Positions 27,360-35,601 of a stretch of 64,000 nucleotides of DNA are shown here, piece after piece (position 1 is the stretch's first letter; every line of letters begins with the position of its first letter). The stretch comes from Ideonella oryzae (GTDB lineage Bacteria; Pseudomonadota; Gammaproteobacteria; Burkholderiales; Burkholderiaceae_C). The notes beneath the pieces are model-generated. The model was not told the origin of the DNA and made no database searches. It saw nothing but the letters and a program-made list of their open reading frames with translations. Position numbers and translations under genes: made by a program. The stretch is from NCBI RefSeq assembly GCF_024055665.1, contig NZ_JAMXMC010000013.1:1-64000 (forward strand), in the 5' to 3' direction.

Positions 27360-28676
27360 ATGACGACCGCTTCGCTCTCCGCCGGCGCCACCGCCGCCCC
27401 CGGCTTCTGCGCCATCGACTTCGGCACCTCCAACTCGGCCATCGCCTTGCCGGTGGCCCCGGGCCAGGTGCGCCTGGTCGAGGTGGAGCCCGGCCAACGC
27501 ACCATGCCCACCGCCGTCTTCTACGCGCTGGAAGACCTGGCCCCCGACCAGGCGCCCGAGCGCCTGTACGGCCGCGCCGCGCTGCGCGCCTATGTGGACG
27601 GCGTCGAGGGCCGGCTGATGCGCTCGATGAAGAGCGTGCTGGGCTCCTCGCTGATCGAGCAAAGCACCGACCTGGGCGAAGGCCATGCGGTGACCTTTCT
27701 GGAGGTCATCGCTGGCTACCTGCGCCACCTCAAGACCCTGGCCGAGCGCGAGGCCGGCCACGCCATCCCGCGCGCGGTGCTCGGTCGGCCGGTGTTCTTC
27801 GTCGATGGCGACCCGGCGCGCGACGCCCAGGCCCAGGCGGCGCTGGAGGCCGCCGCCCGCCAGGTCGGCTTCCAGGAGGTGGCCTTCCAGTTCGAGCCCA
27901 TTGCCGCGGCGCTGGACTATGAAGCCACGGTCGACCACGAGCAGCTGGTGCTGGTGGCCGACATCGGCGGCGGCACCTCGGACTTCTCGGTCGTGCGGGT
28001 GGGGCCGCAGCGCCGTTCGCGCATCGACCGCGCCGACGACATCCTGGCCAGCCACGGTGTGCATGTGGCCGGCACCGACTTTGACCGCCATGTGGAGCTC
28101 AGCGCCATCCTGCCGCTGGCCGGCTACCGCGCCCGGGGTCCCAAGACGGCCGAGCGCGAGGTGCCCAGCAAGGTCTATTTCGACCTGGCCACCTGGCACC
28201 TGATCAACACCGTCTACACCCTGCCGCGGGTGATGGAACTGCGCAGCATGAAGGCCTTCTATGCCGATCCGGGCCTGCACCGCCGTCTGATGACCATTGC
28301 CGAGGAGCGCCTGGGCCATGGCCTGCTGGCGCAGGCAGAGGCCGCCAAGATCGCGGTGGCCGAGGGGCGCGAGGCCAGCATCGCGCTGGGCAGCCTGGAG
28401 CGCGGGCTGCAGGCGCAGTTGGGTGAGACCCAGGCGCTGGACGCCATTGAGGCGGACCTGGAGCGCATCGTCCAGACCGGGCTGGAGACGGTGCGGCTGG
28501 CCGGCGTCACGCCCGAGCGCATCGAGGCGGTCTACCTGACGGGGGGCTCCACGGGCTTGGCGCCGCTGGCCCAGCGCATTGCCGCGCCCTACGCCCAGGC
28601 GCGCACGGTGCGCGGCGACCGGCTGGCGTCCGTGGCCCAGGGTCTGGGCCTGCACGCCCAGCGGGTCTTTGCCTGA
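27360..28676 (+). CDS. Hsp70-family protein (YegD-like)
   Basis: A 438-residue ATPase of the actin/Hsp70 superfamily. It has the phosphate-1 motif AIDFGTSNSAIALP near residue 20, LVADIGGGTSDFSVVRV (phosphate-2) near 200, and VYLTGGSTGLAPLAQRI (adenosine motif) near 390. The substrate-binding domain and C-terminal lid of DnaK are missing, as in E. coli YegD, which has the same length. Its client and function are unknown. The ATG at 27360 leaves a normal N-terminus; upstream starts lack a binding site. It is monocistronic and convergent with the YecA-like gene at 28704. Confidence 0.9.
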   Translation: MTTASLSAGATAAPGFCAIDFGTSNSAIALPVAPGQVRLVEVEPGQRTMPTAVFYALEDLAPDQAPERLYGRAALRAYVDGVEGRLMRSMKSVLGSSLIEQSTDLGEGHAVTFLEVIAGYLRHLKTLAEREAGHAIPRAVLGRPVFFVDGDPARDAQAQAALEAAARQVGFQEVAFQFEPIAAALDYEATVDHEQLVLVADIGGGTSDFSVVRVGPQRRSRIDRADDILASHGVHVAGTDFDRHVELSAILPLAGYRARGPKTAEREVPSKVYFDLATWHLINTVYTLPRVMELRSMKAFYADPGLHRRLMTIAEERLGHGLLAQAEAAKIAVAEGREASIALGSLERGLQAQLGETQALDAIEADLERIVQTGLETVRLAGVTPERIEAVYLTGGSTGLAPLAQRIAAPYAQARTVRGDRLASVAQGLGLHAQRVFA

Positions 28677-28703
28677 AAGTCAGCGCCCGCTTCAAGGCGC
28701 TTC

Positions 28704-29426
28704 TCAGTGCTTGGGACCCGGCTTGCGGGGGCCGCTGCCCGGGCCGCGGGGGGCGGCTTGGCCCGGTGCCCTGGCACCGGGGCGCGGGCCGGCGCGGCGG
28801 GTGCCGCCGGCTCGGGGCTGACCCGACTGAGGACGGGTCACGTCGGCCAGCATCAGCGCGCCGCTGACCAGGGCCTCCACGGCTTCGCCCAGGTCGGCCG
28901 GGGGCTCCAGTTCCTCGATGGCGGCCAGCAGCTCGTCGGCATCTTCCAGGTCGTCCGGATCGAAGGCGCGGTAGATGGCTGCCAGCGGCTCCATCACCTT
29001 CTGTGGCTCCAGTCGCATCAGCTGCGGGAAGAACTCCATCGCCAGCGCGAAACCGGCAGCCCAAGGCATCACCGTGGCCAGCGGGTCCATCTCGTCGCCG
29101 TCCTCGTCTTCCAGCTCGAAGATCCAGGGGTCGAACCACTGGCGGCCGTGGATGGCACGGTTCAGTTCGGCATGGCGGCGGCGGGCCAGGGCGGCAATGG
29201 GGGCCGGGTCCACGCCCTTGGGCAGCGGCCGGCCCTCGGCGTCGAACACGTGACGCAGCCACTCGGCGTCGGGGACCGGGGTTGGCTGCAGCAGCACGCC
29301 GGTCAGAAAGCCGTCCAGCATCGACAGGTCCAGCGGCTCGAGCGGGGCGGGCAGGGCATCCAGGGCGGATTCCAGCGCGTCCATGTCGATGTCGGACAAC
29401 GGGGTGGTGGGGTTTGAAGCTGCCAT
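28704..29426 (-). CDS. UPF0149/YecA family protein
   Basis: A 240-residue protein of the YecA/YgfB (UPF0149) family. LEPLDLSMLDGFLTGVLLQP near residues 29-48 is the family opening. WAAGFALAMEFFPQLM matches the second conserved helix (often WxxGFxxG), and the acidic segment ELEDEDGDEMDPLATVMPW lies between. The C-terminal tail, from about residue 195, is rich in Gly, Pro and Arg and seems disordered; the SEC-C zinc motif of some relatives is absent. Function is poorly known. The ATG at 29426 is chosen because MAASNPTT starts just after a palindrome; a longer frame adds 17 unconvincing residues. Confidence 0.88.
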   Translation of the reverse strand: MAASNPTTPLSDIDMDALESALDALPAPLEPLDLSMLDGFLTGVLLQPTPVPDAEWLRHVFDAEGRPLPKGVDPAPIAALARRRHAELNRAIHGRQWFDPWIFELEDEDGDEMDPLATVMPWAAGFALAMEFFPQLMRLEPQKVMEPLAAIYRAFDPDDLEDADELLAAIEELEPPADLGEAVEALVSGALMLADVTRPQSGQPRAGGTRRAGPRPGARAPGQAAPRGPGSGPRKPGPKH

Positions 29427-29441
29427 CGTGACATTGTCACG
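29427..29441. promoter_or_regulatory. 15-base perfect palindrome at the YecA-like gene start
   Basis: CGTGACA and TGTCACG flank a single T. The site touches the ATG of the gene at 29426, so a bound protein would block its translation start or promoter. It resembles a helix-turn-helix operator; the N5 spacing of GTGA and TCAC is one short of a CRP/FNR site. The binding protein is unknown. Confidence 0.4.
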
Positions 29442-29454
29442 CCGCGCAGGGTGT

Positions 29455-29594
29455 CCCTCTTCGGAGGGATACCGCAAAAGCGGAATTTCCCTACAGTGAC
29501 GGGCATGGAAGCGCCATCTGCTTCCCCCGGTCCCAACGACGTCCTCTTGGAGGACTTGAGCGACCTGCCCCGCAAGGGGTGGGTCGTTTTTTTT
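29455..29594 (+). ncRNA. Candidate structured small RNA with intrinsic terminator
   Basis: Five stem-loops follow each other on the plus strand in a gap where both flanking genes are on the minus strand. They are CCCTC-TTCG-GAGGG (29455-29468), CCGC-AAAA-GCGG (29472-29483), GGAAGC/GCTTCC (29507-29525), GTCCTC/GAGGAC (29541-29555) and the terminator at 29561-29586. The first uses a UUCG tetraloop and the last a GNRA tetraloop. The terminator implies a plus-strand transcript ending here, and no plus-strand gene lies upstream within 700 bases. A 31-codon ORF (29505-29600) overlaps the terminator and is less likely to be the product. No known RNA family was recognised and no clear promoter was seen. 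Confidence 0.5.
29561..29594 (+). terminator. Strong rho-independent terminator
   Basis: An 11-pair stem (two G-U pairs) begins CGACCTGCCCC, closes a GCAA tetraloop and ends GGGGTGGGTCG. Eight T residues follow at 29587-29594. The T run is on the plus strand, so it ends a plus-strand transcript, not the minus-strand lysR or YecA-like genes. Confidence 0.85.
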
Positions 29595-29606
29595 GCCTGA
29601 GCTCCG

Positions 29607-30578
29607 TCAGGCGACGGGAGCATCCGGGCCAAAACCCTCCTGGAAGGCGTGCCGCAGAAACTCGACCAGCAACTGCACCGTGCGGGGCACCTGGGCCGTG
29701 CGTGGCCGAATGGCCCACAGATGGCGCCCGAACACCCCCACCGGCCGCCAGCCGGGCAGCAACGGGGTCAGCAGGCCGGTGCGCAGGGCGGCCTGGATGC
29801 TGAAGTCCGGCAGCAGGGCGATCCCCAGGCCGGCCAGCGCCGCTTCGCGCAGGGCCTCGCTGTTGTTGGCGGCCAATGGCCCGGCAATGCCCACCGTCAC
29901 CCGCTCCTCCCCGCCGCTTTCGGGCTCGAAGCTCCAGCCCGGGGCCTCGTCCGCCCGGGGGTAGAACAGGCAGCGGTGCCGGGCCAGCTCGGTCGGATGG
30001 GTGGGCGTGCCCTGGGCCGCCAGATAGCCGGGGCTGGCCACCAGCAGGGTTTCGGTGGGGCACAGGGCCCAGGCCACATGGGTCTCGGGCGGGTTGTCGG
30101 TGTGGCGCAGCGCCAGGTCGAAGCCCTCGGGCGCCAGGGCCACCAGCCGGTCCGACAGGTCCAGCTCCAGCCGCAGTTCCGGGTAGGCCTGCAGGAAGGC
30201 CGGCAGGCGCGGAAAGAGCTGCTGGCGCGCCAGGGCGACCGGGGCGGTCAGCCGCAACAGGCCGCGCGGCTGGCCGGCCAGGTCGTGCACGCCGGCAAAG
30301 GCTTCGGCGATGCTGGCAAAGGCCGGGCGGGTGCTGTCGGCCAGCTGGCGGCCGGCCTCGGTCAGGCGCACGCTGCGGGTGGTGCGGCGCACCAGGGGCA
30401 CGCCAGCAGCGGCCTCCAGTTCGCTGATGCGCAGACTCATGGCCGCCTTGCTCAGGCCCAGGCGGCGGGCCGCGGCGGTGTAGCTGCCGGCCTCGCCCAG
30501 CACGGTCAACGCATGCACATGCGCCCAGAGGCTGCCCAGGGGGCGGGAGGCGTCGGCACGCAAGGATTCATTGTTCAT
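29607..30578 (-). CDS. LysR-family transcriptional regulator
   Basis: A 323-residue regulator. The N-terminal winged helix-turn-helix reads FTVLGEAGS-type: HALTVLGEAGSYTAAARRLGL followed by SKAAMSLRISELEAAAGVPL. The substrate-binding domain follows (LRLTAPVALARQQLFPRLPA, LALRHTDNPPETHVAW and GLGIALLPDF near 250). It diverges from the mmsA-type dehydrogenase gene, 93 bases away, and is probably its regulator. The ATG at 30578 was preferred over an upstream TTG because it lies at the normal distance from the HTH. A 34-base palindrome overlaps the start, which suggests negative autoregulation. The effector is unknown; a branched-chain or methylmalonate-related compound is a guess from the target. 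Confidence 0.9.
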   Translation of the reverse strand: MNNESLRADASRPLGSLWAHVHALTVLGEAGSYTAAARRLGLSKAAMSLRISELEAAAGVPLVRRTTRSVRLTEAGRQLADSTRPAFASIAEAFAGVHDLAGQPRGLLRLTAPVALARQQLFPRLPAFLQAYPELRLELDLSDRLVALAPEGFDLALRHTDNPPETHVAWALCPTETLLVASPGYLAAQGTPTHPTELARHRCLFYPRADEAPGWSFEPESGGEERVTVGIAGPLAANNSEALREAALAGLGIALLPDFSIQAALRTGLLTPLLPGWRPVGVFGRHLWAIRPRTAQVPRTVQLLVEFLRHAFQEGFGPDAPVA

Positions 30579-30597
30579 TTCAGTGAACAATGATTCC
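30564..30597. promoter_or_regulatory. LysR-type operator overlapping the lysR start codon
   Basis: An inverted repeat has 14-base arms (GGATTCATTGTTCA and its complement with one mismatch) around a 6-base centre. The inner 8-base arms ATTGTTCA/TGAACAAT are perfect. It contains a T-N11-A pattern as LysR proteins require. It covers the start codon of the regulator gene and lies about 75-108 bases before mmsA, suiting both autorepression and activation. Confidence 0.75.
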
Positions 30598-30671
30598 AGA
30601 ATCTGGGCATTGGCGCCAGGCCGGTCGCTGCCTAGACTGAGGGCCTCTCAGAACCTACACCGGAGACCGCC

Positions 30672-32192
30672 ATGGGCGCCCCTGAAGCCTTCACCCGCAG
30701 CACCGACATCGGCCACTTCATCGGCGGCAAGCCGGTGCCTGCCAGCAGCGGCCGCAGCCAGGCCGTCTACAACCCCGCCACCGGTGCGGTGAGCTGCCAG
30801 GTGCAGCTGGCCAGCGCCGACGACGTGAACGCCGCCGTGGCCGCCGCTGCCGCCGCCTTCCCGGCCTGGGCCGACACGCCGCCGATCCGCCGCGCCCGCG
30901 TGCTGAACAAGTTCCTGGCCCTGCTCAACGAGCACCGCGACACGCTGGCGGCCATGATCACCGCCGAGCACGGCAAGGTCTTCACCGACGCCCAGGGCGA
31001 GGTGACCCGCGGCATCGAGATCGTCGAGTTCGCCTGCGGCGCACCGCAGCTGCTCAAGACCGACTTCACCGACCAGGTCTCCACCGGCATCGACAACTGG
31101 ACCCTGCGCCAGCCCCTGGGCGTGGTGGCCGGCATCACGCCGTTCAACTTCCCCTGCATGGTCCCGATGTGGATGTTCCCGATGGCCCTGGCCACCGGCA
31201 ACACCTTCGTGCTCAAGCCCAGCGAGCGCGACCCGTCGCCCAGCCTGTTCATCGCCGAGCTGCTCAAGCAGGCCGGCCTGCCCGACGGCGTCTTCAACGT
31301 GGTGCAGGGCGACAAGCTGGCGGTGGACACGCTGCTGAACCACCCGGACGTGAAGGCGGTGAGCTTCGTCGGCTCCACTCCGATCGCCCAGTACATCTAC
31401 GAGACGGGCGCCCACCACGGCAAGCGGGTGCAGGCCCTGGGTGGCGCCAAGAACCACATGGTGGTGATGCCCGACGCCAACCTGGAGCAGGCGGTGGACG
31501 CGCTGATCGGTGCGGCCTACGGCTCGGCCGGTGAGCGCTGCATGGCGATCTCGGTGGCGGTGCTGGTGGGTGACGTGGCCGACAAGATCATCCCGATGCT
31601 GGCCGAGCGTGCCAAGACGCTGAAGATCAAGAACGGCATGGAGCTGGACGCCGAGATGGGCCCCATCGTCACCCGCGAGGCGCGTGACCGCATCGAGGGC
31701 TACATCGCCGCCGGCGTGGCCGAGGGCGCCACCCTGGTGGTGGATGGCCGCGGCACCACCGTGGCCGGCCACGAGAAGGGCTTCTGGACGGGCGGCACGC
31801 TGTTCGACCACGTGACCCCGGCCATGCGCATCTACAAGGAAGAGATCTTCGGCCCGGTGCTGGCCTGCGTGCGGGTGAAGGATTTCGCCGAGGCGCTGGA
31901 CCTGGTCAACGCCCACGAGTACGGCAACGGCGTGGCCTGCTTCACCAGCGACGGCCAGGTGGCGCGCGAGTTCGGCCGCCGCGTGCAGGTGGGCATGGTG
32001 GGCATCAACGTGCCCATCCCGGTGCCCATGGCCTGGCACGGCTTCGGCGGCTGGAAGAAGAGCCTGTTCGGCGACATGCACGCCTACGGCGAAGAGGGCG
32101 TGCGCTTCTACACCAAGCAGAAGAGCATCATGCAGCGCTGGTCCAACAGCATCGCCAAGGGCGCCGAGTTCGTCATGCCCACGGCCAAGTAA
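30672..32192 (+). CDS. mmsA: Methylmalonate-semialdehyde dehydrogenase (CoA-acylating)
   Basis: This NAD- and CoA-dependent enzyme converts methylmalonate semialdehyde to propionyl-CoA in valine and thymine breakdown, or malonate semialdehyde to acetyl-CoA. The 506 residues are the usual MmsA size. [19 protein letters not shown] and [19 protein letters not shown] are aldehyde dehydrogenase NAD-site motifs. [18 protein letters not shown] holds the catalytic cysteine, and the ending [14 protein letters not shown] is typical for this subfamily. No hydroxyisobutyrate dehydrogenase is nearby, so valine use is not certain. Transcription from the 93-base divergent region with the lysR gene suggests control by that regulator. 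Confidence 0.94.
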   Translation: MGAPEAFTRSTDIGHFIGGKPVPASSGRSQAVYNPATGAVSCQVQLASADDVNAAVAAAAAAFPAWADTPPIRRARVLNKFLALLNEHRDTLAAMITAEHGKVFTDAQGEVTRGIEIVEFACGAPQLLKTDFTDQVSTGIDNWTLRQPLGVVAGITPFNFPCMVPMWMFPMALATGNTFVLKPSERDPSPSLFIAELLKQAGLPDGVFNVVQGDKLAVDTLLNHPDVKAVSFVGSTPIAQYIYETGAHHGKRVQALGGAKNHMVVMPDANLEQAVDALIGAAYGSAGERCMAISVAVLVGDVADKIIPMLAERAKTLKIKNGMELDAEMGPIVTREARDRIEGYIAAGVAEGATLVVDGRGTTVAGHEKGFWTGGTLFDHVTPAMRIYKEEIFGPVLACVRVKDFAEALDLVNAHEYGNGVACFTSDGQVAREFGRRVQVGMVGINVPIPVPMAWHGFGGWKKSLFGDMHAYGEEGVRFYTKQKSIMQRWSNSIAKGAEFVMPTAK

Positions 32193-32299
32193 GCCTGGGG
32201 CTTTCCCTCGGCATACCCCCATGGGTTGACGAGGATCAGGCGGACGACTGGACAAGCCGGGCGGGTCGGCCTGAAGCTGTGGCTTCGGGAGGATCTGCC

Positions 32300-32971
32300 A
32301 TGGCCCCTGTCACCGCATCCCCATCGCCGCCGGGCGCGCCGGATCTGGCGCGCGCTCAGGCGCTCTACCGCCAGCGCGCCGCGTTCTATGACGCGGAGCT
32401 GGCGCCCTTCGAGCCCCTGCGGCGCGAAGCCGTGGCCCTCCTGGGCCTGCAACCCGGCCAGCAGGTGCTGGACCTGGGTTGCGGCACCGGCCTGAGCCTG
32501 CCGCTGCTGGCCGAACAGGTCGGCCCCACGGGTCGCGTCTGGGGGCTGGAGCCCTGTTCCGAGATGGCCAGCCTGGCCCGCCAGCGTTGTGCCGGGGCCG
32601 GCGGGGCCCCGGTGCAGATCTGCCAGGCCGATGCCCTGCATGCCGACTGGCCGGGGGATCTGCAGGCCGACGCGGCCCTGTTCCAGTTTGCCCACGATCT
32701 GCTGCAGCAGCCCGAGGCGCTGGCGGCCGTGATGGACCACCTGCGCCCTGGCGCCACAGTGGTGTCCTGTGGGCTGGAGTGGGCGCCGACCTGGGCCTGG
32801 GCAGCCAATGCCTGGGTCTTCAGCGCGGCGCTCTACTCGATGACCACCCTCGACCGGCTGCACCAGCCCTGGCAGCACCTGGCCCGCTGGCTGCCGGATC
32901 TGCAGGTGCACAGCACCTGGATGGGCTGCATCTACTTCGCCATCGGCCACAAGCCCGACAGGGGCGGCTGA
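32300..32971 (+). CDS. SAM-dependent methyltransferase
   Basis: A 223-residue class I methyltransferase. GQQVLDLGCGTGLSLPLLAE near residue 55 is the SAM-binding motif I, GRVWGLEPCSEMASLARQ is motif II, and ADALHADWPGDLQADAALFQ is motif III/IV-like. The C-terminal region (LYSMTTLDRLHQPWQHLARW) is characteristic of the ubiquinone-biosynthesis-like small methyltransferases, but the substrate is unknown. The ATG at 32300 is preceded by GGGAGGA at seven bases, so I chose it over an upstream GTG in the same frame. It lies 107 bases after mmsA and may have its own promoter. Confidence 0.88.
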   Translation: MAPVTASPSPPGAPDLARAQALYRQRAAFYDAELAPFEPLRREAVALLGLQPGQQVLDLGCGTGLSLPLLAEQVGPTGRVWGLEPCSEMASLARQRCAGAGGAPVQICQADALHADWPGDLQADAALFQFAHDLLQQPEALAAVMDHLRPGATVVSCGLEWAPTWAWAANAWVFSAALYSMTTLDRLHQPWQHLARWLPDLQVHSTWMGCIYFAIGHKPDRGG

Positions 32972-33066
32972 CGTGCGCGTCTCCCAGGTTTGAAGGTGGG
33001 GTGGATCCCGAGCGCTCCCGCGTCCAAGGGACGCCAGAGACTTTCGCTGCGGTGCACAATGAGCAT

Positions 33067-33726
33067 ATGAACACCCGGTCCCTCACCGCCGACCGCCCCC
33101 AGACCCTGGGGGAGGAGATCGCCAACGCGATCAGCCATGGCTTGGGCTTTTTGCTGGCTGTGGCCTCTTTGCCCATCCTGCTCTGGCAGGCCCAGCGCCA
33201 GGGGGGCGGCACGCTCAATTTGGTCGCCGTCAGCGTGTTTTCCGGCACGATGATGTTGCTGTACCTGGTGTCCGCGGTCTACCACGCCCTGCCGCAGGGC
33301 CGTGCCAAGCTGTGGATGAACCGGGCGGACCATGCCGCCATCTACCTGTTCATCGCCGGCAGCTATACCCCCTTTGCCCTGGGGGCTTTGCGCGAGCACG
33401 GCGGCTGGTGGCTGCTGGGGGTGATCTGGGCGCTGGCGGTGGCTGGGGTCACCGTCAAGCTGCTGGACCGGCTGCGCCACCCCTGGTGGTCCACCGGCCT
33501 CTATGTGGCCATGGGCTGGCTGGCGCTGTTCGCGCTCAAGCCCATGGTGGCGCAGATGGCCATGTCCGGCCTGCTCTGGCTGGTGATCGGCGGGCTCAGT
33601 TACACGCTGGGCGCGGTGGTCTTCATGCTCGACAACCGGGTGCGCTACGCCCACTTCGTGTGGCACCTGTTCGTGCTGGGCGGCAGCACATGCCACTTCT
33701 TCGCGGCCCTCTGGCACGCGCAGTGA
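33067..33726 (+). CDS. Hemolysin III family membrane protein (YqfA/TrhA-like)
   Basis: A 219-residue protein with seven membrane segments, of the PAQR/hemolysin III family. LGEEIANAISHGLGFLLAVA at the N-terminus carries the first conserved helix and SH motif. LVSAVYHALP (SxxYH), ADHAAIYLFIAGSYTPFAL and VWHLFVLGGSTCHFFA (HxxxH-type) complete the metal-binding set. The name hemolysin is historical; E. coli TrhA/YqfA has a role in membrane fluidity. The ATG at 33067 starts MNTRSLTADRP, and the long upstream frame belongs to the methyltransferase shadow. No operon partner; it converges on the diguanylate cyclase gene with 10 bases between the stops. Confidence 0.9.
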   Translation: MNTRSLTADRPQTLGEEIANAISHGLGFLLAVASLPILLWQAQRQGGGTLNLVAVSVFSGTMMLLYLVSAVYHALPQGRAKLWMNRADHAAIYLFIAGSYTPFALGALREHGGWWLLGVIWALAVAGVTVKLLDRLRHPWWSTGLYVAMGWLALFALKPMVAQMAMSGLLWLVIGGLSYTLGAVVFMLDNRVRYAHFVWHLFVLGGSTCHFFAALWHAQ

Positions 33727-33736
33727 GCGCAGGCTC

Positions 33737-35050
33737 TCAGCCGAAGGTCGAATCCACGGGCGTCTGGCCCGGCACTGCCTGCCCCGTCTCGGACACTGCT
33801 GGCACATAGCGCCGCCAGGTGCGCTTGCCCGCCTGCTTGGCCTGGTACATGGCCTGGTCCGCGCAACGCAGCAGGGTTTCCCGGTCGCGCGCGACGTCGG
33901 CAAAGCTGCACACGCCAATGCTGGCCGACACATGGTTCACCGTCTGATCCTGCAGCCCGTAGGGGCGCGAGAGCGCGTCCACCAGCTGCCGGGCGATCCC
34001 GTCCAGGGCCTCGGCCGAGCCGGTGTTCTCCAGCAGGACGGCGAACTCGTCCCCGCCCAGCCGACAGACCACATCCGTCTGCCGCAGCTGGGCGCGCAGG
34101 CGCTGCCCCACCTGGCAGAGCAGGGCGTCGCCCTGGTCGTGGCCCAGGGTGTCGTTGACGCGCTTGAAGCCGTCCAGGTCGATGTAGATCAGCGCTGCCT
34201 GGTCCCGGCCCAGGGCCAGGTCCAGCTGCTCCATGAAATAGTGCCGGTTATTCAGGCCGGTCACCGGGTCGGAATAGGCCAGGTCGTTCAGCCGGGCCTC
34301 GGCCAGCCGGCGCTGCCCCAGTTCGTGGTGCAGGCGCACATCGCGCTGCTGCAGCTGCTGCATCATCTGGTTGAAGGCATTGCGCAGGGCGAGCACCTCG
34401 GCACTGCCGCCGGCTTCGGAGCGCAGCGAGAAGTCGTGCTGGCGCCCCACCTGCAGGGCGGCGTCGACCAGCGCGGCCAGCGGGTCCGCCACGCGGGCGG
34501 CCACCCGCCGCCACAGCGGCACCGAGATGGCGAAGGCCGCGCCGGCCACCAGCAGGCTGAAACCCACCGCCCGCAGCAGGGCCCAGTAGGTGGGCCGCAG
34601 CGTGGCCTCCATGGCCAGCGTGCCCACGACGGTGCGGTGGCGCACCACCGGCTGGTAGCGCACCACGCTGCACCAGCGCAGCTGCCAGCCCTGGCCGTCC
34701 GCCCGGGGCTGTTGGCAGTCGGGCGCCGACGCGCCGGCTTCGGCCGGCCGCTGGTAGCGGGCCAGCAGGCTGCCGTCGGGCAGGAACAGCCAGGCCCGGA
34801 TCACTTCCGGCGAGCCGCGCAGCGAGCCCAGCAGGTCCTGGGCCTCGTCACCGCTGTTGAACATCACCGCGGCTTCGCTGTTGGTGGCGATGACCGCCGC
34901 CAGACTGGCCAGGCTGGCCTCCAGGTGGGCACGGCGACTGAGCATCTCGTGCACCAGCATCACCGCCACCACGCCGGCCAGCAGCGCGGCTGTCAGCAGC
35001 AGGCCGAAGGTGGTGATCAGGCGGCGGATGGGGGGCGCGGTGACGGCCAT
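33737..35050 (-). CDS. Membrane-anchored diguanylate cyclase (GGDEF)
   Basis: A 437-residue inner-membrane diguanylate cyclase. Residues 10-35 are the first membrane helix. A periplasmic sensor of about 125 residues follows, with two visible cysteines, then a second helix (AVGFSLLVAGAAFAISVPL). A HAMP-like segment (RVADPLAALVDAALQVGRQ) leads into the catalytic domain. LGGDEFAVLLENTG is the intact active site, and RQTD lies five residues upstream, the inhibitory I-site that binds c-di-GMP. It should therefore make c-di-GMP and be feedback controlled. It is the last gene of the TonB receptor / YfiR operon, which suggests control by YfiR in the periplasm. Confidence 0.92.
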   Translation of the reverse strand: MAVTAPPIRRLITTFGLLLTAALLAGVVAVMLVHEMLSRRAHLEASLASLAAVIATNSEAAVMFNSGDEAQDLLGSLRGSPEVIRAWLFLPDGSLLARYQRPAEAGASAPDCQQPRADGQGWQLRWCSVVRYQPVVRHRTVVGTLAMEATLRPTYWALLRAVGFSLLVAGAAFAISVPLWRRVAARVADPLAALVDAALQVGRQHDFSLRSEAGGSAEVLALRNAFNQMMQQLQQRDVRLHHELGQRRLAEARLNDLAYSDPVTGLNNRHYFMEQLDLALGRDQAALIYIDLDGFKRVNDTLGHDQGDALLCQVGQRLRAQLRQTDVVCRLGGDEFAVLLENTGSAEALDGIARQLVDALSRPYGLQDQTVNHVSASIGVCSFADVARDRETLLRCADQAMYQAKQAGKRTWRRYVPAVSETGQAVPGQTPVDSTFG

Positions 35051-35073
35051 GCGGTGGGGGAGGGAATGCCGGA

Positions 35074-35601
35074 TCAGCGGGCGCCGGTGACGAAAGTCGC
35101 CATTTTCAGCATTCGCGGGCTGAAGTCGATACGCACCTTGCGTGCCATGGCCAGGTTGACCTCGAAGCCCAGCTTCAGGTCCCGCTTCTGGATCTCGATC
35201 ATCAGTCCCTGCTCGGCCAGCCCGTCCCCGTCGGTGATGGTCAGGATGGGGGCCTGTTCCAGCCGGGGCAGCAGCTCAGGCAGCCAGCGCCGCTGGCTGT
35301 CGTCCAGGTACAGCGCATGGCACTTGCCCAGTGCATCCTGGGGTCCCACATGCACCACGGCGATGTGCAGCCCGTTGAGCACCGTCTTGCCCGCCAGCTT
35401 CTCGAGCTGGGCATCCAGCGGGGTCTGGCCCACCACGCACAGGCGAAAGGGTTCGTCCGGGGCCACCGGCCACTGGGCGAACTGGATGAAGTTGTAGAGG
35501 TAGGCGGCCTTCATGGCCCGCTCATCCACCTGGGCGTGGGCCAGCGGGCCGGCCCCCAGCAGCGGCAGCAGGGCCAGCAGCGTCAGCAGGGGGCGTCTCA
35601 T
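35074..35601 (-). CDS. YfiR-family periplasmic protein
   Basis: A 175-residue YfiR-like protein. Residues 1-23 are a signal peptide (RRPLLTLLALLPLLGAG, cut after AHA). The mature part begins QVDERAMKAAYLYNFIQFAQWP, the family signature. It contains FRLCVVGQTPLDAQLEKLAG and ends EVNLAMARKVRIDFSPRMLKMA, also characteristic. In Pseudomonas, YfiR is a periplasmic repressor of the diguanylate cyclase YfiN. Here the cyclase gene follows 23 bases downstream, so the same job is likely. The start codon overlaps the TonB receptor stop by four bases. The conserved cysteine pair of some YfiR proteins is only partly visible (two cysteines). Confidence 0.88.
   Translation of the reverse strand: MRRPLLTLLALLPLLGAGPLAHAQVDERAMKAAYLYNFIQFAQWPVAPDEPFRLCVVGQTPLDAQLEKLAGKTVLNGLHIAVVHVGPQDALGKCHALYLDDSQRRWLPELLPRLEQAPILTITDGDGLAEQGLMIEIQKRDLKLGFEVNLAMARKVRIDFSPRMLKMATFVTGAR

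Noticed and set aside
32479-33726. Longer hemolysin III protein starting inside the methyltransferase gene
   Set aside because: The added part is a frame-shadow of the methyltransferase; the family start and first helix fit the ATG at 33067.
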